Below are positions 21,612 to 32,453 of a DNA stretch of 64,000 nt, one piece after another. The notes below the pieces were generated by a model. That model ran no database searches. It was not told where the DNA came from and saw only the letters and a program-made list of their open reading frames with translations. The position numbers and the translations under genes were made by a program. Position 1 is the first letter of the stretch. Every line of letters starts with the position of its first letter. Source of the DNA: Methylophilaceae bacterium (GTDB taxonomy: Bacteria > Pseudomonadota > Gammaproteobacteria > Burkholderiales > Methylophilaceae); contig CAJPFK010000003.1 of assembly GCA_905339275.1 (NCBI GenBank), positions 124,001-188,000 of the forward strand, given 5' to 3'.

Positions 21612-23639
21612 ATGTCTGCTGGACTGATATTAGCAATTGCAAGTGCCTTACTCGCCGTGATCTACGGCGCAGTCATGAGTAAATGGATTTTTTCACTGCC
21701 TGCCGGCAATGCACGCATGCAAGAAATTGCAGGTGCGATTCAACAAGGTGCCGCAGCTTATCTGGCGCGCCAATATAAAACTATCGCAATCGTCGGGGTG
21801 GTGCTCGCCATACTCATCGGCATCTTCCTCGGCTTGAATACTGCACTGGGGTTTGTCGTCGGTGCCGTTTTGTCCGGCGCCTGCGGCTTTATCGGTATGA
21901 ATGTCTCGGTCAAGGCCAATGTGCGTACGGCACAAGCAGCGACCAACGGCATCGTCCCGGCTTTGGATGTCGCCTTCAAGGGCGGCGCAATTACCGGCAT
22001 GCTGGTCGTCGGGCTTGGCTTACTGGGCGTCACCGGCTTCTATGTCTTTCTGGGCGCTGAAGCCGCAGAAGACCTGAATCCGCTGATCGGCCTGGCTTTC
22101 GGCTCATCCCTGATTTCCATCTTTGCGCGTCTGGGCGGCGGCATTTTCACCAAGGGCGCGGATGTGGGCGCCGACCTCGTCGGCAAGGTGGAAGCAGGCA
22201 TCCCGGAAGACGATCCGCGCAATCCCGCGGTGATTGCCGATAACGTCGGCGATAACGTCGGCGACTGTGCAGGCATGGCGGCCGACCTGTTCGAGACCTA
22301 CGCCGTGACCATCATCGCCACCATGGTGCTCGGCAGCCTGATGATCACCGGCGCCGGGGCAAATGGCATTATTTATCCGCTTCTGCTGGGCGCGGTTTCG
22401 ATTGTGGCTTCGATTATCGGTTGCTTCTTCGTCAAGGCAAAACCCGCCATGAAGAACGTCATGCCCGCGCTGTACAGGGGACTGGCAGTGGCTGGCCTCC
22501 TGTCGCTGATCGCCTTCTACTTCGTTACAAGCTACGTGTTCCCCGAAGGCATCACCACCGGCGGCAATCTGGTCAGCGCCAACGCCTTGTTCGGTGCCAG
22601 CGCTGTCGGCCTGATCCTGACCGCTGCGCTGGTCTGGATCACCGAGTATTACACCGGCACGGATTACAAACCCGTCAGGCATATCGCGCAGGCATCCACG
22701 ACCGGGCACGCCACCAACATCATTGCCGGTATCGGCATTTCGATGAAATCCACCGCATGGCCTGTGCTCTCGGTCTGTATCGCCATCTTTGCATCTTACG
22801 AACTGGCCGGGCTGTATGGCGTGGCCGTTGCAGCGACTGCCATGTTAAGCATGGCCGGTATCGTCGTGGCACTGGATGCCTATGGGCCGATCACGGACAA
22901 CGCCGGCGGTATTGCAGAAATGGCAGAGCTCCCCAGCAGCGTGCGCGATGTCACCGACCCGCTGGATGCTGTCGGCAACACGACCAAGGCTGTCACCAAG
23001 GGTTATGCAATCGGTTCCGCCGGTTTGGCTGCGCTGGTCCTGTTCGCTGACTACACGCACAAGCTGGAAAGTGTCGGCCTGGCATCCAGCTTCGACCTGA
23101 GCGACCCGATGGTGATTATCGGCTTGTTCATCGGCGGCCTGATTCCTTTCCTCTTCGGCGCCATGGCAATGGAAGCGGTTGGCCGCGCCGCCGGTAGCGT
23201 GGTGGAAGAAGTACGCCGCCAGTTCCGCGAGATCCCCGGCATCATGGACGGCAGCGGAAAACCGGAATACGGCAAGGCAGTAGACATGCTGACCACCGCA
23301 GCCATCAAGGAGATGATGATTCCATCGCTGCTGCCTGTCGCCGTGCCGATTGCGGTGGGTTTACTGCTCGGCCCGGTGGCGCTCGGCGGATTGCTCATGG
23401 GCACGATTGTCACCGGCCTGTTCGTTGCCATTTCGATGTGCACGGGTGGTGGCGCCTGGGATAACGCCAAGAAGTATATCGAAGACGGCAATCATGGCGG
23501 CAAGGGCTCGGAGGCGCACAAGGCAGCGGTCACCGGCGATACCGTGGGCGATCCATACAAGGATACTGCCGGCCCTGCAGTCAATCCCCTGATCAAGATC
23601 ATCAACATCGTGGCGTTGCTGATCGTGCCTCTGCTTTAA
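21612..23639 (+). CDS. hppA: membrane-bound proton-translocating pyrophosphatase, K+-independent type
   Basis: Couples PPi hydrolysis to proton pumping across the inner membrane. The 675-residue, ~16-helix protein has the PPi-binding stretch [20 protein letters not shown] followed by [19 protein letters not shown]. The K+-dependence signature reads [18 protein letters not shown], with Lys at residue 459. Lys here is established as the K+-independent H+-PPase signature, as in Rhodospirillum. AGAGGGAGAA gives a strong ribosome-binding site. It faces the soluble pyrophosphatase gene across a shared terminator. Confidence 0.96.
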   Translation: MSAGLILAIASALLAVIYGAVMSKWIFSLPAGNARMQEIAGAIQQGAAAYLARQYKTIAIVGVVLAILIGIFLGLNTALGFVVGAVLSGACGFIGMNVSVKANVRTAQAATNGIVPALDVAFKGGAITGMLVVGLGLLGVTGFYVFLGAEAAEDLNPLIGLAFGSSLISIFARLGGGIFTKGADVGADLVGKVEAGIPEDDPRNPAVIADNVGDNVGDCAGMAADLFETYAVTIIATMVLGSLMITGAGANGIIYPLLLGAVSIVASIIGCFFVKAKPAMKNVMPALYRGLAVAGLLSLIAFYFVTSYVFPEGITTGGNLVSANALFGASAVGLILTAALVWITEYYTGTDYKPVRHIAQASTTGHATNIIAGIGISMKSTAWPVLSVCIAIFASYELAGLYGVAVAATAMLSMAGIVVALDAYGPITDNAGGIAEMAELPSSVRDVTDPLDAVGNTTKAVTKGYAIGSAGLAALVLFADYTHKLESVGLASSFDLSDPMVIIGLFIGGLIPFLFGAMAMEAVGRAAGSVVEEVRRQFREIPGIMDGSGKPEYGKAVDMLTTAAIKEMMIPSLLPVAVPIAVGLLLGPVALGGLLMGTIVTGLFVAISMCTGGGAWDNAKKYIEDGNHGGKGSEAHKAAVTGDTVGDPYKDTAGPAVNPLIKIINIVALLIVPLL

Positions 23640-23656
23640 GTTCAAGTTGCACAAAT

Positions 23657-23684
23657 AAAAAAGGCGGCTATTGCCGCCTTTTTT
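23657..23684. terminator. bidirectional terminator between hppA and ppa
   Basis: Stem AAGGCGGC/GCCGCCTT (23661-23668 with 23673-23680), loop TATT, with A and T runs on both sides. It serves the convergent hppA (plus) and ppa (minus) transcripts. Confidence 0.9.
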
Positions 23685-23703
23685 ACTGTCATTCAAGAAA
23701 CGA

Positions 23704-24252
23704 CTAGAACGCCGGTTTCACCTTGGCACTATTGTAACGCTCCACGCCACCCAGGATTTCCTTGCGCGCGTCGTCGATGCCGGCCCAGCCCTCGATCTTT
23801 ACCCATTTACCCTTGTCCAGATCCTTGTAGTGTTCAAAGAAATGGGCAATCATGGATAAACGCCAGGCGGAGACATCTTCATGCGTCTTGAGGTGGTTGT
23901 AAAGACCGCAGACTTTCTCCACCGGCACTGCCAGCAATTTGGCATCCGGACCGGCTTCATCCGTCATTTTGAGCACGCCCAGCGGACGGCAACGCACTAC
24001 GACGCCCGGCAGCAAGGGTACCGGCGTCAGCACCAGCACATCGACCGGGTCACCGTCTTCCGACAATGTGTGCGGAATGTAGCCGTAATTGGTCGGGTAC
24101 TGCATTGCGGTACCCATGAAGCGATCGACAAAAATCGCGCCGCTCTCCTTATCGACTTCATATTTGACCGGATCACCCTGCATTGGAATCTCGATAATGA
24201 CATTAAAATCATCCGGTAAGGCTTTTCCGGACGGCACCAGATTGAGTGACAT
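23704..24252 (-). CDS. ppa: soluble inorganic pyrophosphatase
   Basis: Cytoplasmic family I enzyme hydrolysing PPi to phosphate. The 182-residue product has the substrate-site segments [20 protein letters not shown] with DVLV (metal-binding aspartates) and [19 protein letters not shown]. It is the first gene transcribed away from the can side and converges with hppA. Having both PPases allows either dissipating or conserving PPi energy. Confidence 0.97.
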   Translation of the reverse strand: MSLNLVPSGKALPDDFNVIIEIPMQGDPVKYEVDKESGAIFVDRFMGTAMQYPTNYGYIPHTLSEDGDPVDVLVLTPVPLLPGVVVRCRPLGVLKMTDEAGPDAKLLAVPVEKVCGLYNHLKTHEDVSAWRLSMIAHFFEHYKDLDKGKWVKIEGWAGIDDARKEILGGVERYNSAKVKPAF

Positions 24253-24305
24253 ATTGCTGTTCCCTGCGAAAAATTCGTAATTATACGCGAGCTAAGGGTT
24301 AAAAA

Positions 24306-24944
24306 TCAGGCAATTAGTGGCTCGAACTTGAGACTCTCATCGCGATAGGCGCGCATCGCCCCGCTGACAATATCAAAATACCAGCCATGCAACTTGAGCT
24401 GATTCTGTTCCAGGCGGGATTGAATGAATGGAAATGTGCGCAGATTTTCCAATGAAACCAGGATGCCTGCCATTTCACAATGGCATAATTTTTCATCGTC
24501 CGTGGCATAGGGGTGCTCTGCGCGCACCCGGTCGGCTGCACGATTCGCCATATTGACCCAGGGCTTGATGAACTCCCCTTCCAACCCCTCGGGGATACCT
24601 TCGAATAATGCCTTGATGCCGCCGCACTGGCGGTGCCCGAGCACGATGATGTGCTCCACTGCGAGCGCGCAGACAGCGAACTCAAGTGCAGCGCTGACCC
24701 CGTGATAACCGCCGCCTTTTTCGTAAGGCGGCACCAGGTTCGCCACATTGCGCACCACGAAAAGGTCGCCGGGTTTGCAATCCATGACGATTGCCGGGTC
24801 TACGCGCGAATCGGAACAGGCGATCACCAGGGTGCTGGGCCTCTGTCCCAGCATCAGTTCGGCAAAGAGCTGCTGGCCTTCTGCCGCAAAATAGTTACCG
24901 TGGAAACGACGATAACCCTCAATCAAATGTTGCAAATCGCTCAT
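24306..24944 (-). CDS. can: beta-class carbonic anhydrase
   Basis: Interconverts CO2 and bicarbonate. The 212-residue product carries the beta-class zinc ligands: Cys and Asp/Arg of CSDSRVDP and the His/Cys of LGHRQCGGIKALF. The first ATG of the longer open frame lies inside the preceding gene. I chose ATG 24944 because it overlaps that gene's stop (ATGA) and begins MSDLQHLIEGYRRFHGNYF, the usual start. Confidence 0.95.
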   Translation of the reverse strand: MSDLQHLIEGYRRFHGNYFAAEGQQLFAELMLGQRPSTLVIACSDSRVDPAIVMDCKPGDLFVVRNVANLVPPYEKGGGYHGVSAALEFAVCALAVEHIIVLGHRQCGGIKALFEGIPEGLEGEFIKPWVNMANRAADRVRAEHPYATDDEKLCHCEMAGILVSLENLRTFPFIQSRLEQNQLKLHGWYFDIVSGAMRAYRDESLKFEPLIA

Positions 24945-25165
24945 GGCTGACGACTTTCTTCTAATTGTGACCTGCATTCCCCGACAACTGCATCAGGGAT
25001 CATTTTCAATGCCAGATAAATCAGTCCCGGAACAATAATCAAATCATCCAGTTGGCCGATTACCGGAATGAAATCCGGAATCAGGTCGAATGGCAACAGC
25101 ACATAAGCCACCGCCAGCCACAACAGGCATTTGGCGAATATTGGCGTTCCCGGGTGGCGAAGCAC
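24941..25165 (-). CDS. DUF1232 small membrane protein (start uncertain)
   Basis: Small protein with the DUF1232 core VAYVLLPFDLIPDFIPVIGQ and then LDDLIIVPGLIYLALK, giving two hydrophobic segments. Function is unknown. The GTG at 25165 gives 74 residues but has no ribosome-binding site. The same frame stays open upstream and encodes AQRLKTELALYRLVLRHPGTP, which looks like the family's usual amphipathic N-terminus. A start near 25228 would make 95 residues, but the only codons with a well-placed GAGG are non-canonical (ATA). It follows purC and overlaps can (ATGA). Confidence 0.75.
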   Translation of the reverse strand: MLRHPGTPIFAKCLLWLAVAYVLLPFDLIPDFIPVIGQLDDLIIVPGLIYLALKMIPDAVVGECRSQLEESRQP

Positions 25166-25236
25166 CAGGCGATACAGCGCCAGCTCGGTTTTCAGGCGCT
25201 GTGCAATCGACCTCAGCCTGGTTTTTATGCGCTGCC

Positions 25237-26130
25237 TCAGGAAAATGCGGTTCCGGTCAGTTTTTGATAAGCCTCACGGTACTTCTCGCTGGTTTTCTCT
25301 GCCACCTCAACAGGCAGTTCCGGGCCAGGTGGCGTCTTGTTCCAGCCGGAGGCCTCCAGCCAGTCGCGTACATACTGCTTGTCGTAACTCGGCGGGTTCC
25401 TGCCGACCACATACTGGTTTGCCGGCCAGAAGCGGGAAGAATCCGGCGTCAGCACCTCATCAATCAGGTATAGCTGGCCCGCCTCATCAAGGCCGAATTC
25501 AAACTTGGTGTCGGCAATGATGATGCCCCTGGTCAGCGCATATTCGGCAGCCGTCCTGTATAGCTGGATACTGACCCTTGCCACCTTTTCGGCCAGGTCC
25601 TTACCTAGCAGCCTGGCGGCCTGATCAAGCGTGATATTGATGTCGTGATCCCCGACTTCAGCCTTGCTGGAGGGCGTAAAGATGGGTTCCGGCAATGGCG
25701 AAGCCTCCTGCAGGCCTGAAGGCAACCGGATGCCGCAGACCGTGCCGCTGCTGCGGTATTCCTTCCAGCCGGAGCCGGCCAGATAGCCGCGCACGATGGC
25801 CTCAATCGGCAACGGCTTCAATTTTTTAACGACAATCGCGCGCTTACCCAACTGGGCTTTTTCGGCTTCATCCCTGACCAGCGACTCCGGCGCGATGCCG
25901 GTCAAATGGTTAGGCACGATATGGCCGAGCTTCTGAAACCAGAAATTGGCAATCTGGGTGAGAATGGCGCCTTTATCCTGGATCGGCGTAGGCAGGACCA
26001 CATCAAAGGCAGAAAGGCGGTCAGTAGCGACCAGCAACATGGTATGCTCGTCGACATCGTACAAATCGCGCACCTTGCCTTGATTGATCAGTTTGAGACT
26101 TGGGATGTGGCTTTTGAGTAAAGGCTGCAT
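25237..26130 (-). CDS. purC: phosphoribosylaminoimidazole-succinocarboxamide synthase
   Basis: Condenses CAIR with aspartate to SAICAR in purine synthesis. The 297-residue length is that of the longer SAICAR synthetase subtype. Visible motifs include INQGKVRDLYDVDEHTMLLV at the N-terminus, PIEAIVRGYLAGSGWKEY and IIADTKFEFGLDE. It sits in the pyk-purC-DUF1232-can run, away from purE/purK. Confidence 0.96.
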   Translation of the reverse strand: MQPLLKSHIPSLKLINQGKVRDLYDVDEHTMLLVATDRLSAFDVVLPTPIQDKGAILTQIANFWFQKLGHIVPNHLTGIAPESLVRDEAEKAQLGKRAIVVKKLKPLPIEAIVRGYLAGSGWKEYRSSGTVCGIRLPSGLQEASPLPEPIFTPSSKAEVGDHDINITLDQAARLLGKDLAEKVARVSIQLYRTAAEYALTRGIIIADTKFEFGLDEAGQLYLIDEVLTPDSSRFWPANQYVVGRNPPSYDKQYVRDWLEASGWNKTPPGPELPVEVAEKTSEKYREAYQKLTGTAFS

Positions 26131-26222
26131 GCTAGTTTTGATAGGTCTTCAACGCTAAAGGACTCTTATTTTATTTCACAATCGCAGCCGGCTCATCTTT
26201 TTTATCAAAATCAGCGTATCTG

Positions 26223-27647
26223 TTATTGGCCCACCTTGATGATGCGCATGGTATTCGTACCGCCTGCCTTGCCTATCGGCTCGCCAAAGGTCAACAGAAC
26301 AAGGTCTCCCGGGCTGACGACGGCATTGCGCAACAGGATGTTTTCCATCTCGCGCAGGATGAGGTCACGGTCCTTGCCCGACTGGTCGATCGGGTAAGGG
26401 TACACGCCCCGGTAGAGCGTCAGCTTGCGGCGTGCGACTTTCTCCGGCGAAAGGGCGTAAATCGGCACTTCCGTGTCGCCGCGGGAAAGCCACTGTGCGG
26501 CGGCGCCGGATTGCGTCAATGCGGCAATCGCCTTCACTTTCAGATGCCTTGCAGTATAGATGGCAGCCATGGCGATGGCTTCATCGGCTCGCATGAACTC
26601 ACGGGTAGTGCGCTGGGTGTAGTGCTGGACGTAATACTCACGTTCCGCCTCCAGGCAGACCCGGTGCATCGCAGAAACCGCCTGCAAGGGGTATTGCCCC
26701 ACCGCGCTCTCGGCGGACAGCATGACCGCGTCAGTGCCGTCCAGTACCGCATTCGCCACGTCGGAAACCTCGGCCCTGGTCGGAATCGGGCTTGTAATCA
26801 TCGATTCCAGCATCTGGGTCGCGGTGATGACCACCTTGTTCCTGCTGCGCGCCATGCGGATCATGCGCTTCTGCAATCCCGGCACGGCGGCATCGCCGAC
26901 TTCCACCCCAAGGTCGCCCCGGGCCACCATGATGACATCGGAAGCATCGATGATCTCCTCCAAGGCCTCAATCGCCTCGGCCCGTTCGATCTTGGCAACG
27001 ATGCTTGCCGTGCCGCCCGCTTTTTGTACCAGTTTTCTTGCCGCTTCCACATCCCGGCCGCTACGCGGGAATGAAATGGCGATAAAATCAGCCTCCAGCG
27101 CCACGGCCGTTTTGATGTCCTCTTTATCCTTGTCGGTCAATGCGGCGGCCGAAAGTCCCCCGCCTTGGCGGTTGATGCCCTTGTTGTTGGAGAGCGTGCC
27201 GCCAACCGTGACCTTGCAAACGATCTCGGCGCCCTTGACCTTGTCTACCGTCAGCACGATACGCCCATCATCCAGCAGCAGGACTGTTCCTGCCTCCACT
27301 TCCCCGGGCAGGGTTTTGTAGTCGAGGCCGACGCGCGCCTGGTTACCCAGCTCGCATTTGGCATCGAGAATAAAAGTATCGCCGACTTCCAGCTTGACAC
27401 TGCCAGCCTCAAACTTGCCGATACGTATCTTGGGGCCCTGCAGGTCGCAAAGCACGCCCACCGGCCTTCCCAGCTTGACGGCAATCGACCTGACCAGCTT
27501 GGCACGGCTGATGTGCTCCTGCGCCGAACCATGGGAAAAGTTAAGCCGGACGACATCCACCCCGGCAACGATCATGCGGGCAAGCATCTCCTCGCTGCTG
27601 GAAGCAGGGCCTAAAGTGGCAACGATTTTGGTTTTACGCTGATTCAA
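26223..27647 (-). CDS. pyk: pyruvate kinase
   Basis: PEP + ADP to pyruvate + ATP, the last step of glycolysis. The 474-residue protein shows the TIM barrel with RLNFSHGS (substrate and K+ site), IVAKIERAEAIEALEEI (catalytic Lys), MVARGDLGVEV, TATQMLESM and a C-terminal allosteric domain. It follows pgk on the same strand; a hairpin terminator lies between them. Confidence 0.97.
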   Translation of the reverse strand: MNQRKTKIVATLGPASSSEEMLARMIVAGVDVVRLNFSHGSAQEHISRAKLVRSIAVKLGRPVGVLCDLQGPKIRIGKFEAGSVKLEVGDTFILDAKCELGNQARVGLDYKTLPGEVEAGTVLLLDDGRIVLTVDKVKGAEIVCKVTVGGTLSNNKGINRQGGGLSAAALTDKDKEDIKTAVALEADFIAISFPRSGRDVEAARKLVQKAGGTASIVAKIERAEAIEALEEIIDASDVIMVARGDLGVEVGDAAVPGLQKRMIRMARSRNKVVITATQMLESMITSPIPTRAEVSDVANAVLDGTDAVMLSAESAVGQYPLQAVSAMHRVCLEAEREYYVQHYTQRTTREFMRADEAIAMAAIYTARHLKVKAIAALTQSGAAAQWLSRGDTEVPIYALSPEKVARRKLTLYRGVYPYPIDQSGKDRDLILREMENILLRNAVVSPGDLVLLTFGEPIGKAGGTNTMRIIKVGQ

Positions 27648-27663
27648 TTCATGCTTTCAAAAT

Positions 27664-27685
27664 AAAAAAGGGCTCATAGGAGCCC
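27664..27685 (-). terminator. terminator downstream of pgk
   Basis: GGGCTC/GAGCCC stem (27670-27675 with 27680-27685), loop ATAG, followed on the minus strand by six U (A6 at 27664-27669). It separates pgk from pyk. Confidence 0.75.
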
Positions 27686-27711
27686 CTGTAATGCAGGAAT
27701 ATCCTGGGACT

Positions 27712-28893
27712 CTAGTTTCTGGCACGTTGTTCCAGTATCTCGACTGCCGGCAGTTTTTTGCCTTCCAGAAATTCGAGGAACGCACCGCCCGCAGTAGAAA
27801 TATAGGATACCTGGTCGTAAATGTCATATTTCTGGATCGCGGCAATCGTGTCGCCGCCGCCTGCCAGAGTAAACGCCCGGGTCCTGGCAATCGCTTCGGC
27901 AATGGTCCTGGTGCCTTCGCCGAACTGGTCGAACTCGAACACACCCACCGGGCCGTTCCAGACCACCGTACCGGCCTGCATGATGATATCTGCCAATTCC
28001 TTAGCAGATTTCGGGCCAATATCGAAAATCATGTCATCCGCATCCACCGCATCCGCATCCTTCAGCACGGCAGGCTCGTTCGGGTCGAATTGCTTGCCGC
28101 AGACCACGTCCACGGCAATCGGCACGGCTGCACCACGAGCGGCCATTTTTTCCATCAGCGCCTTCGCTGTCGGCACCAGGTCATCTTCACAGAGAGATTT
28201 GCCGACACCATGGCCTGCGGCCTTGAGGAAGGTATTGGCGATACCGCCGCCGACCACCATCTGGTCCACCTTCTCCGACAGGCTCTCCAGTACCGTCAAC
28301 TTCGTGCTGACCTTGGACCCGCCGACAATCGCCACCATCGGGCGCGCCGGGTTGAGCAGGGCCTTGGTCAGCGCGTCGAGCTCCTCTACCAGCAAGATGC
28401 CTGCCGCCGCGACCGGCGCATACCTGGCAACCCCATGGGTGGATGCCTCGGCGCGATGGGCGGTACCAAAAGCATCCATGACGAATACATCGCAAAGTTT
28501 GGCATATTTTTGTGACGTTTCATCAAGGCTTTTCTTCTCGCCCTTGTTGAACCGGCAGTTTTCCAGCAGAACCAGCTCGCCTTCAGCCACCTCGAAACCG
28601 CCATCCACCCAGTCGCTGACCAGCCTTACCGGCCTGCCGAGTTTTGCAGCCATCACGTCAGCCACCGGTTTCAAGGAGTTCTCTTCGGAATACACGCCCT
28701 CTTCAGGACGCCCCAGGTGTGAAGTAACCATCACCCTGGCGCCCGCTTTCAGGGCAAATTCAATCGTGGGCAGCGATGCGCTGATACGCGCATCGGAAGT
28801 CACTTTGCCGTCCTTGACCGGCACATTCAGGTCGGAGCGAATAAAAACACGCAGTCCCTTGAGATCAAGGTCGGTCATTTTGATAATAGACAT
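27712..28893 (-). CDS. pgk: phosphoglycerate kinase
   Basis: Interconverts 1,3-bisphosphoglycerate and 3-phosphoglycerate with ADP/ATP. The 393-residue product has the N-terminal [14 protein letters not shown] segment, [21 protein letters not shown] and the C-terminal nucleotide-site segments [13 protein letters not shown] and [10 protein letters not shown]. It is in the tkt-gap-pgk-pyk block, with gap 57 bases upstream. Confidence 0.97.
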   Translation of the reverse strand: MSIIKMTDLDLKGLRVFIRSDLNVPVKDGKVTSDARISASLPTIEFALKAGARVMVTSHLGRPEEGVYSEENSLKPVADVMAAKLGRPVRLVSDWVDGGFEVAEGELVLLENCRFNKGEKKSLDETSQKYAKLCDVFVMDAFGTAHRAEASTHGVARYAPVAAAGILLVEELDALTKALLNPARPMVAIVGGSKVSTKLTVLESLSEKVDQMVVGGGIANTFLKAAGHGVGKSLCEDDLVPTAKALMEKMAARGAAVPIAVDVVCGKQFDPNEPAVLKDADAVDADDMIFDIGPKSAKELADIIMQAGTVVWNGPVGVFEFDQFGEGTRTIAEAIARTRAFTLAGGGDTIAAIQKYDIYDQVSYISTAGGAFLEFLEGKKLPAVEILEQRARN

Positions 28894-28916
28894 GATGTTC
28901 CTTTAAGCTTTGCAAC

Positions 28917-28942
28917 AAAAAGGGCTGTCCTGGGCAGCCCTT
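28917..28942 (-). terminator. weak hairpin terminator between gap and pgk
   Basis: AAGGGCTG/CAGCCCTT stem (28920-28927 with 28935-28942), seven-base loop, with a short U run on the minus strand side. It probably allows partial read-through from gap into pgk. Confidence 0.55.
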
Positions 28943-28950
28943 GAAATCCA

Positions 28951-29991
<1,041 letters not shown>

Positions 29992-30019
29992 TCAATCAGC
30001 TTCCGCCGTCCCGGATTCC

Positions 30020-30061
30020 TTGAATTCTCGAATAAATTCAATGTACTTTACAAATTGAATT
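30020..30061. repeat. three TTGAATT half-sites in alternating orientation upstream of gap
   Basis: TTGAATT occurs at 30020-30026 and 30055-30061, and its reverse complement AATTCAA at 30035-30041. The first two form a 7-8-7 inverted repeat. They lie 74-115 bases before the gap start, where an operator would be expected; no binding protein is known from the sequence. The rest of the 29947-30189 spacer holds only the tkt terminator. Confidence 0.4.
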
Positions 30062-30146
30062 CTACAGCATCAAACCTGCGGATAACGCCCCTGCAAGCTA
30101 AAAAATTCTTAACCTGCCGTTAAGCAGCCGTTAACTTCCACAAATG

Positions 30147-30172
30147 AAAAGAGCCTCAAACGAGGCTCTTTT
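30147..30172. terminator. terminator downstream of tkt
   Basis: GAGCCTC/GAGGCTC stem (30151-30157 with 30162-30168), loop AAAC, flanked by AAAA and TTTT. It ends the tkt transcript before gap. Confidence 0.8.
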
Positions 30173-30189
30173 CAATATCGCTACAACAA

Positions 30190-32178
30190 TTACAGTACTG
30201 ACTTCACAGTGGCCACGACATTCTCGACCGTGAAACCGAAGTGCTTCATCAGAACGCCGCCCGGGGCAGATTCACCGAAGGTATCAATACCGACGACAGC
30301 ACCTTCCAGGCCTACATATTTACGCCAGAAATCAGGGTGGGCAGCTTCAACTGCCACACGCTTGACGCCCGGGGTCAATACGCTGTCCCTGTAGGCTTTG
30401 TCCTGGCGGTCGAACACGTTGGTAGATGGCATGGAAACCACACGCACCTTGGTGCCTGCTGCGCTCAGTTCGGCAGCGGCTTTCACTGCCAGGTCCAGCT
30501 CGGAACCGTTGGAGATGATGATGACGTCAGCCTTGCCCGCAACGTCGGAGAATACATAACCGCCCTTGCGGATCAGGTCGAAGTGCGCCGTATCATGCTT
30601 GATGCCGGCCACATTCTGGCGGCTCAACACCAGGCTGGATGGACCGTCCTTGCGTTCAACCGCGGCCACCCAGGCCACAGCGGTTTCAGTAGAGCTGCCT
30701 GGACGCCATACATCCATACGCGGGATGTAACGCAGGCCGGCAGTGTTTTCAACCGGCTGGTGGGTTGGGCCATCTTCGCCCTGGCCGATGGAGTCGTGGG
30801 TCAACACTGCAATGGTGCGTTGCTTCATCAATGCAGCCATGCGCAATGCGTTCTTGGCATAGTCGGAGAACATGTGGAAAGTACCGCCGAATGGCAGCAA
30901 GCCACCGTGCAGCGCCACGCCGTTCATGATAGCGAACATGCCGAACTCACGCACGCCGTAGGAGATGTAGTTGCCCGGCTTCTTCGCATCCACATGGGTG
31001 AAGCTGGAGCAGCTGGTCAGGTTGGAGCCTGTCAGGTCGGCAGAACCGCCCAGGAATTCAGGCAGGATCGGTGCCAGTGCGGTAATCGCATTTTGCGAAG
31101 CCTTGCGTGTTGCAACACCTTCAGCTTTTTCGTTGGTTGCAGCAATGAATGCATCGGTTGCCGCTTTCCAGTTGGCTGGCAATTCGCCTGCCATGCGGCG
31201 CTTGAATTCCGCGGCTTCTGCCGGGTAAGCCTTGGCATAGGCATCAAACCTGGCATTCCAGTCGCCTTCGAGCTTGGCGCCCTTGGCGGTGCCGTCCCAG
31301 CCTGCATAAACGTCAGCAGGAATTTCAAATGGAGGATGGCTCCAGCCAATCGCTTCGCGGGTTGCAGCGACTTCAGCCTCGCCCAGTGCGGCACCGTGGC
31401 AGTCATGCGTACCGGCCTTGTTCGGGGAGCCCTTGCCGATGATGGTCTTGCAGCAGATCAGGCTGGGCTTGTCGGTAACTTTCTTGGCAGCTTCGACGGC
31501 GGCGTTGATGGCATCGGAGTCATGGCCGTCAACGTTGGGAATCACATGCCAGCCGTAGGATTCGAAGCGCTTGGCGGTGTCATCGGTGTACCAGCCTTCG
31601 ATGTGGCCGTCGATGGAGATGCCGTTGTCATCCCAGAATGCCACCAGCTTGCCCAGGCCCCAGGTACCGGCCAGCGCACAGGCTTCATGGGAAACGCCTT
31701 CCATCATACAGCCGTCGCCGAGGAAGCAGTAGGTGTAGTGGTCAACGATGTCATGACCCGGCTTGTTGAACTGGTTTGCCAGCAGTTTTTCCGCCATGGC
31801 GAAACCAACGGCATTGGTGATGCCCTGGCCCAGCGGGCCGGTCGTAGTTTCCACGCCTGGCGCATAGCCGTATTCAGGGTGGCCTGCGCACTTGGAGTGC
31901 AATTGACGGAAAGTCTTGATTTCATCCATCGGCAGATCGTAGCCGGTGAGGTGAAGCAGGGAATAAATCAGCATGGAACCGTGACCGTTGGACAGAATGA
32001 AGCGGTCGCGATCAGCCCAGTTCGGGTTCTTGGGGTTGTGACGCAGATGGTGGTTCCACAATACTTCTGCAATTTCTGCCATCCCCATCGGCGCGCCTGG
32101 GTGTCCTGAATTAGCTTTCTGGACCGCATCCATAGCCAGTGCACGGATGGCATTTGCTAAATCTTTACGAGTTGCCAT
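30190..32178 (-). CDS. tkt: transketolase
   Basis: Thiamine-diphosphate enzyme moving two-carbon units between sugar phosphates (pentose phosphate or ribulose-monophosphate regeneration). The 662-residue protein has [20 protein letters not shown] (residues about 24-43), the ThDP-binding [13 protein letters not shown] ... DDNGIS stretch and the Pyr-domain [14 protein letters not shown] start at ATG 32178 because GGGAG lies six bases upstream. It heads the tkt-gap-pgk-pyk block. Confidence 0.97.
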   Translation of the reverse strand: MATRKDLANAIRALAMDAVQKANSGHPGAPMGMAEIAEVLWNHHLRHNPKNPNWADRDRFILSNGHGSMLIYSLLHLTGYDLPMDEIKTFRQLHSKCAGHPEYGYAPGVETTTGPLGQGITNAVGFAMAEKLLANQFNKPGHDIVDHYTYCFLGDGCMMEGVSHEACALAGTWGLGKLVAFWDDNGISIDGHIEGWYTDDTAKRFESYGWHVIPNVDGHDSDAINAAVEAAKKVTDKPSLICCKTIIGKGSPNKAGTHDCHGAALGEAEVAATREAIGWSHPPFEIPADVYAGWDGTAKGAKLEGDWNARFDAYAKAYPAEAAEFKRRMAGELPANWKAATDAFIAATNEKAEGVATRKASQNAITALAPILPEFLGGSADLTGSNLTSCSSFTHVDAKKPGNYISYGVREFGMFAIMNGVALHGGLLPFGGTFHMFSDYAKNALRMAALMKQRTIAVLTHDSIGQGEDGPTHQPVENTAGLRYIPRMDVWRPGSSTETAVAWVAAVERKDGPSSLVLSRQNVAGIKHDTAHFDLIRKGGYVFSDVAGKADVIIISNGSELDLAVKAAAELSAAGTKVRVVSMPSTNVFDRQDKAYRDSVLTPGVKRVAVEAAHPDFWRKYVGLEGAVVGIDTFGESAPGGVLMKHFGFTVENVVATVKSVL

Positions 32179-32352
32179 GTCAATCTCCCTCATTTTTCAA
32201 ACCGGGTTAAAGAGAATAAGGTGTCTTCCCGGCAAATGTTGCGGGAATCGGCCTTGCCTCATATTCTTTGGAAATCCCCCCTCAGTACAGGATTTTGCTG
32301 ACGTTGCTGCCTTGTCGCTATTTCTTTGTTGTTATCAGGGGTATAGGCCGTA

Positions 32353-32381
32353 ATTATTGCCTACTTGGGAAGTTTGAGCAA
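32353..32381 (-). promoter_or_regulatory. possible promoter in the tkt leader
   Basis: On the minus strand TTGCTC (32381-32376) and AATAAT (32358-32353) are 17 bases apart, giving a leader of about 170 bases before tkt. I see nothing else definite in the 275-base spacer between tkt and the GGDEF gene. Confidence 0.3.
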
Positions 32382-32453
32382 TAGCGCACAGGGCGCCGGA
32401 GATTGTCATCAAGCAATTTTCATGACAGTACGCAAGAGTAGCCGGAACCGCAT

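Noticed and set aside
30241-32109. 622-codon open frame on the plus strand
   Set aside because: Antisense to tkt, His/Gln/Gly-rich shadow sequence with no family resemblance.
32179-32453. Riboswitch in the tkt leader
   Set aside because: I found no conserved thiamine-diphosphate or other riboswitch core (for example CUGAGA) in the spacer.
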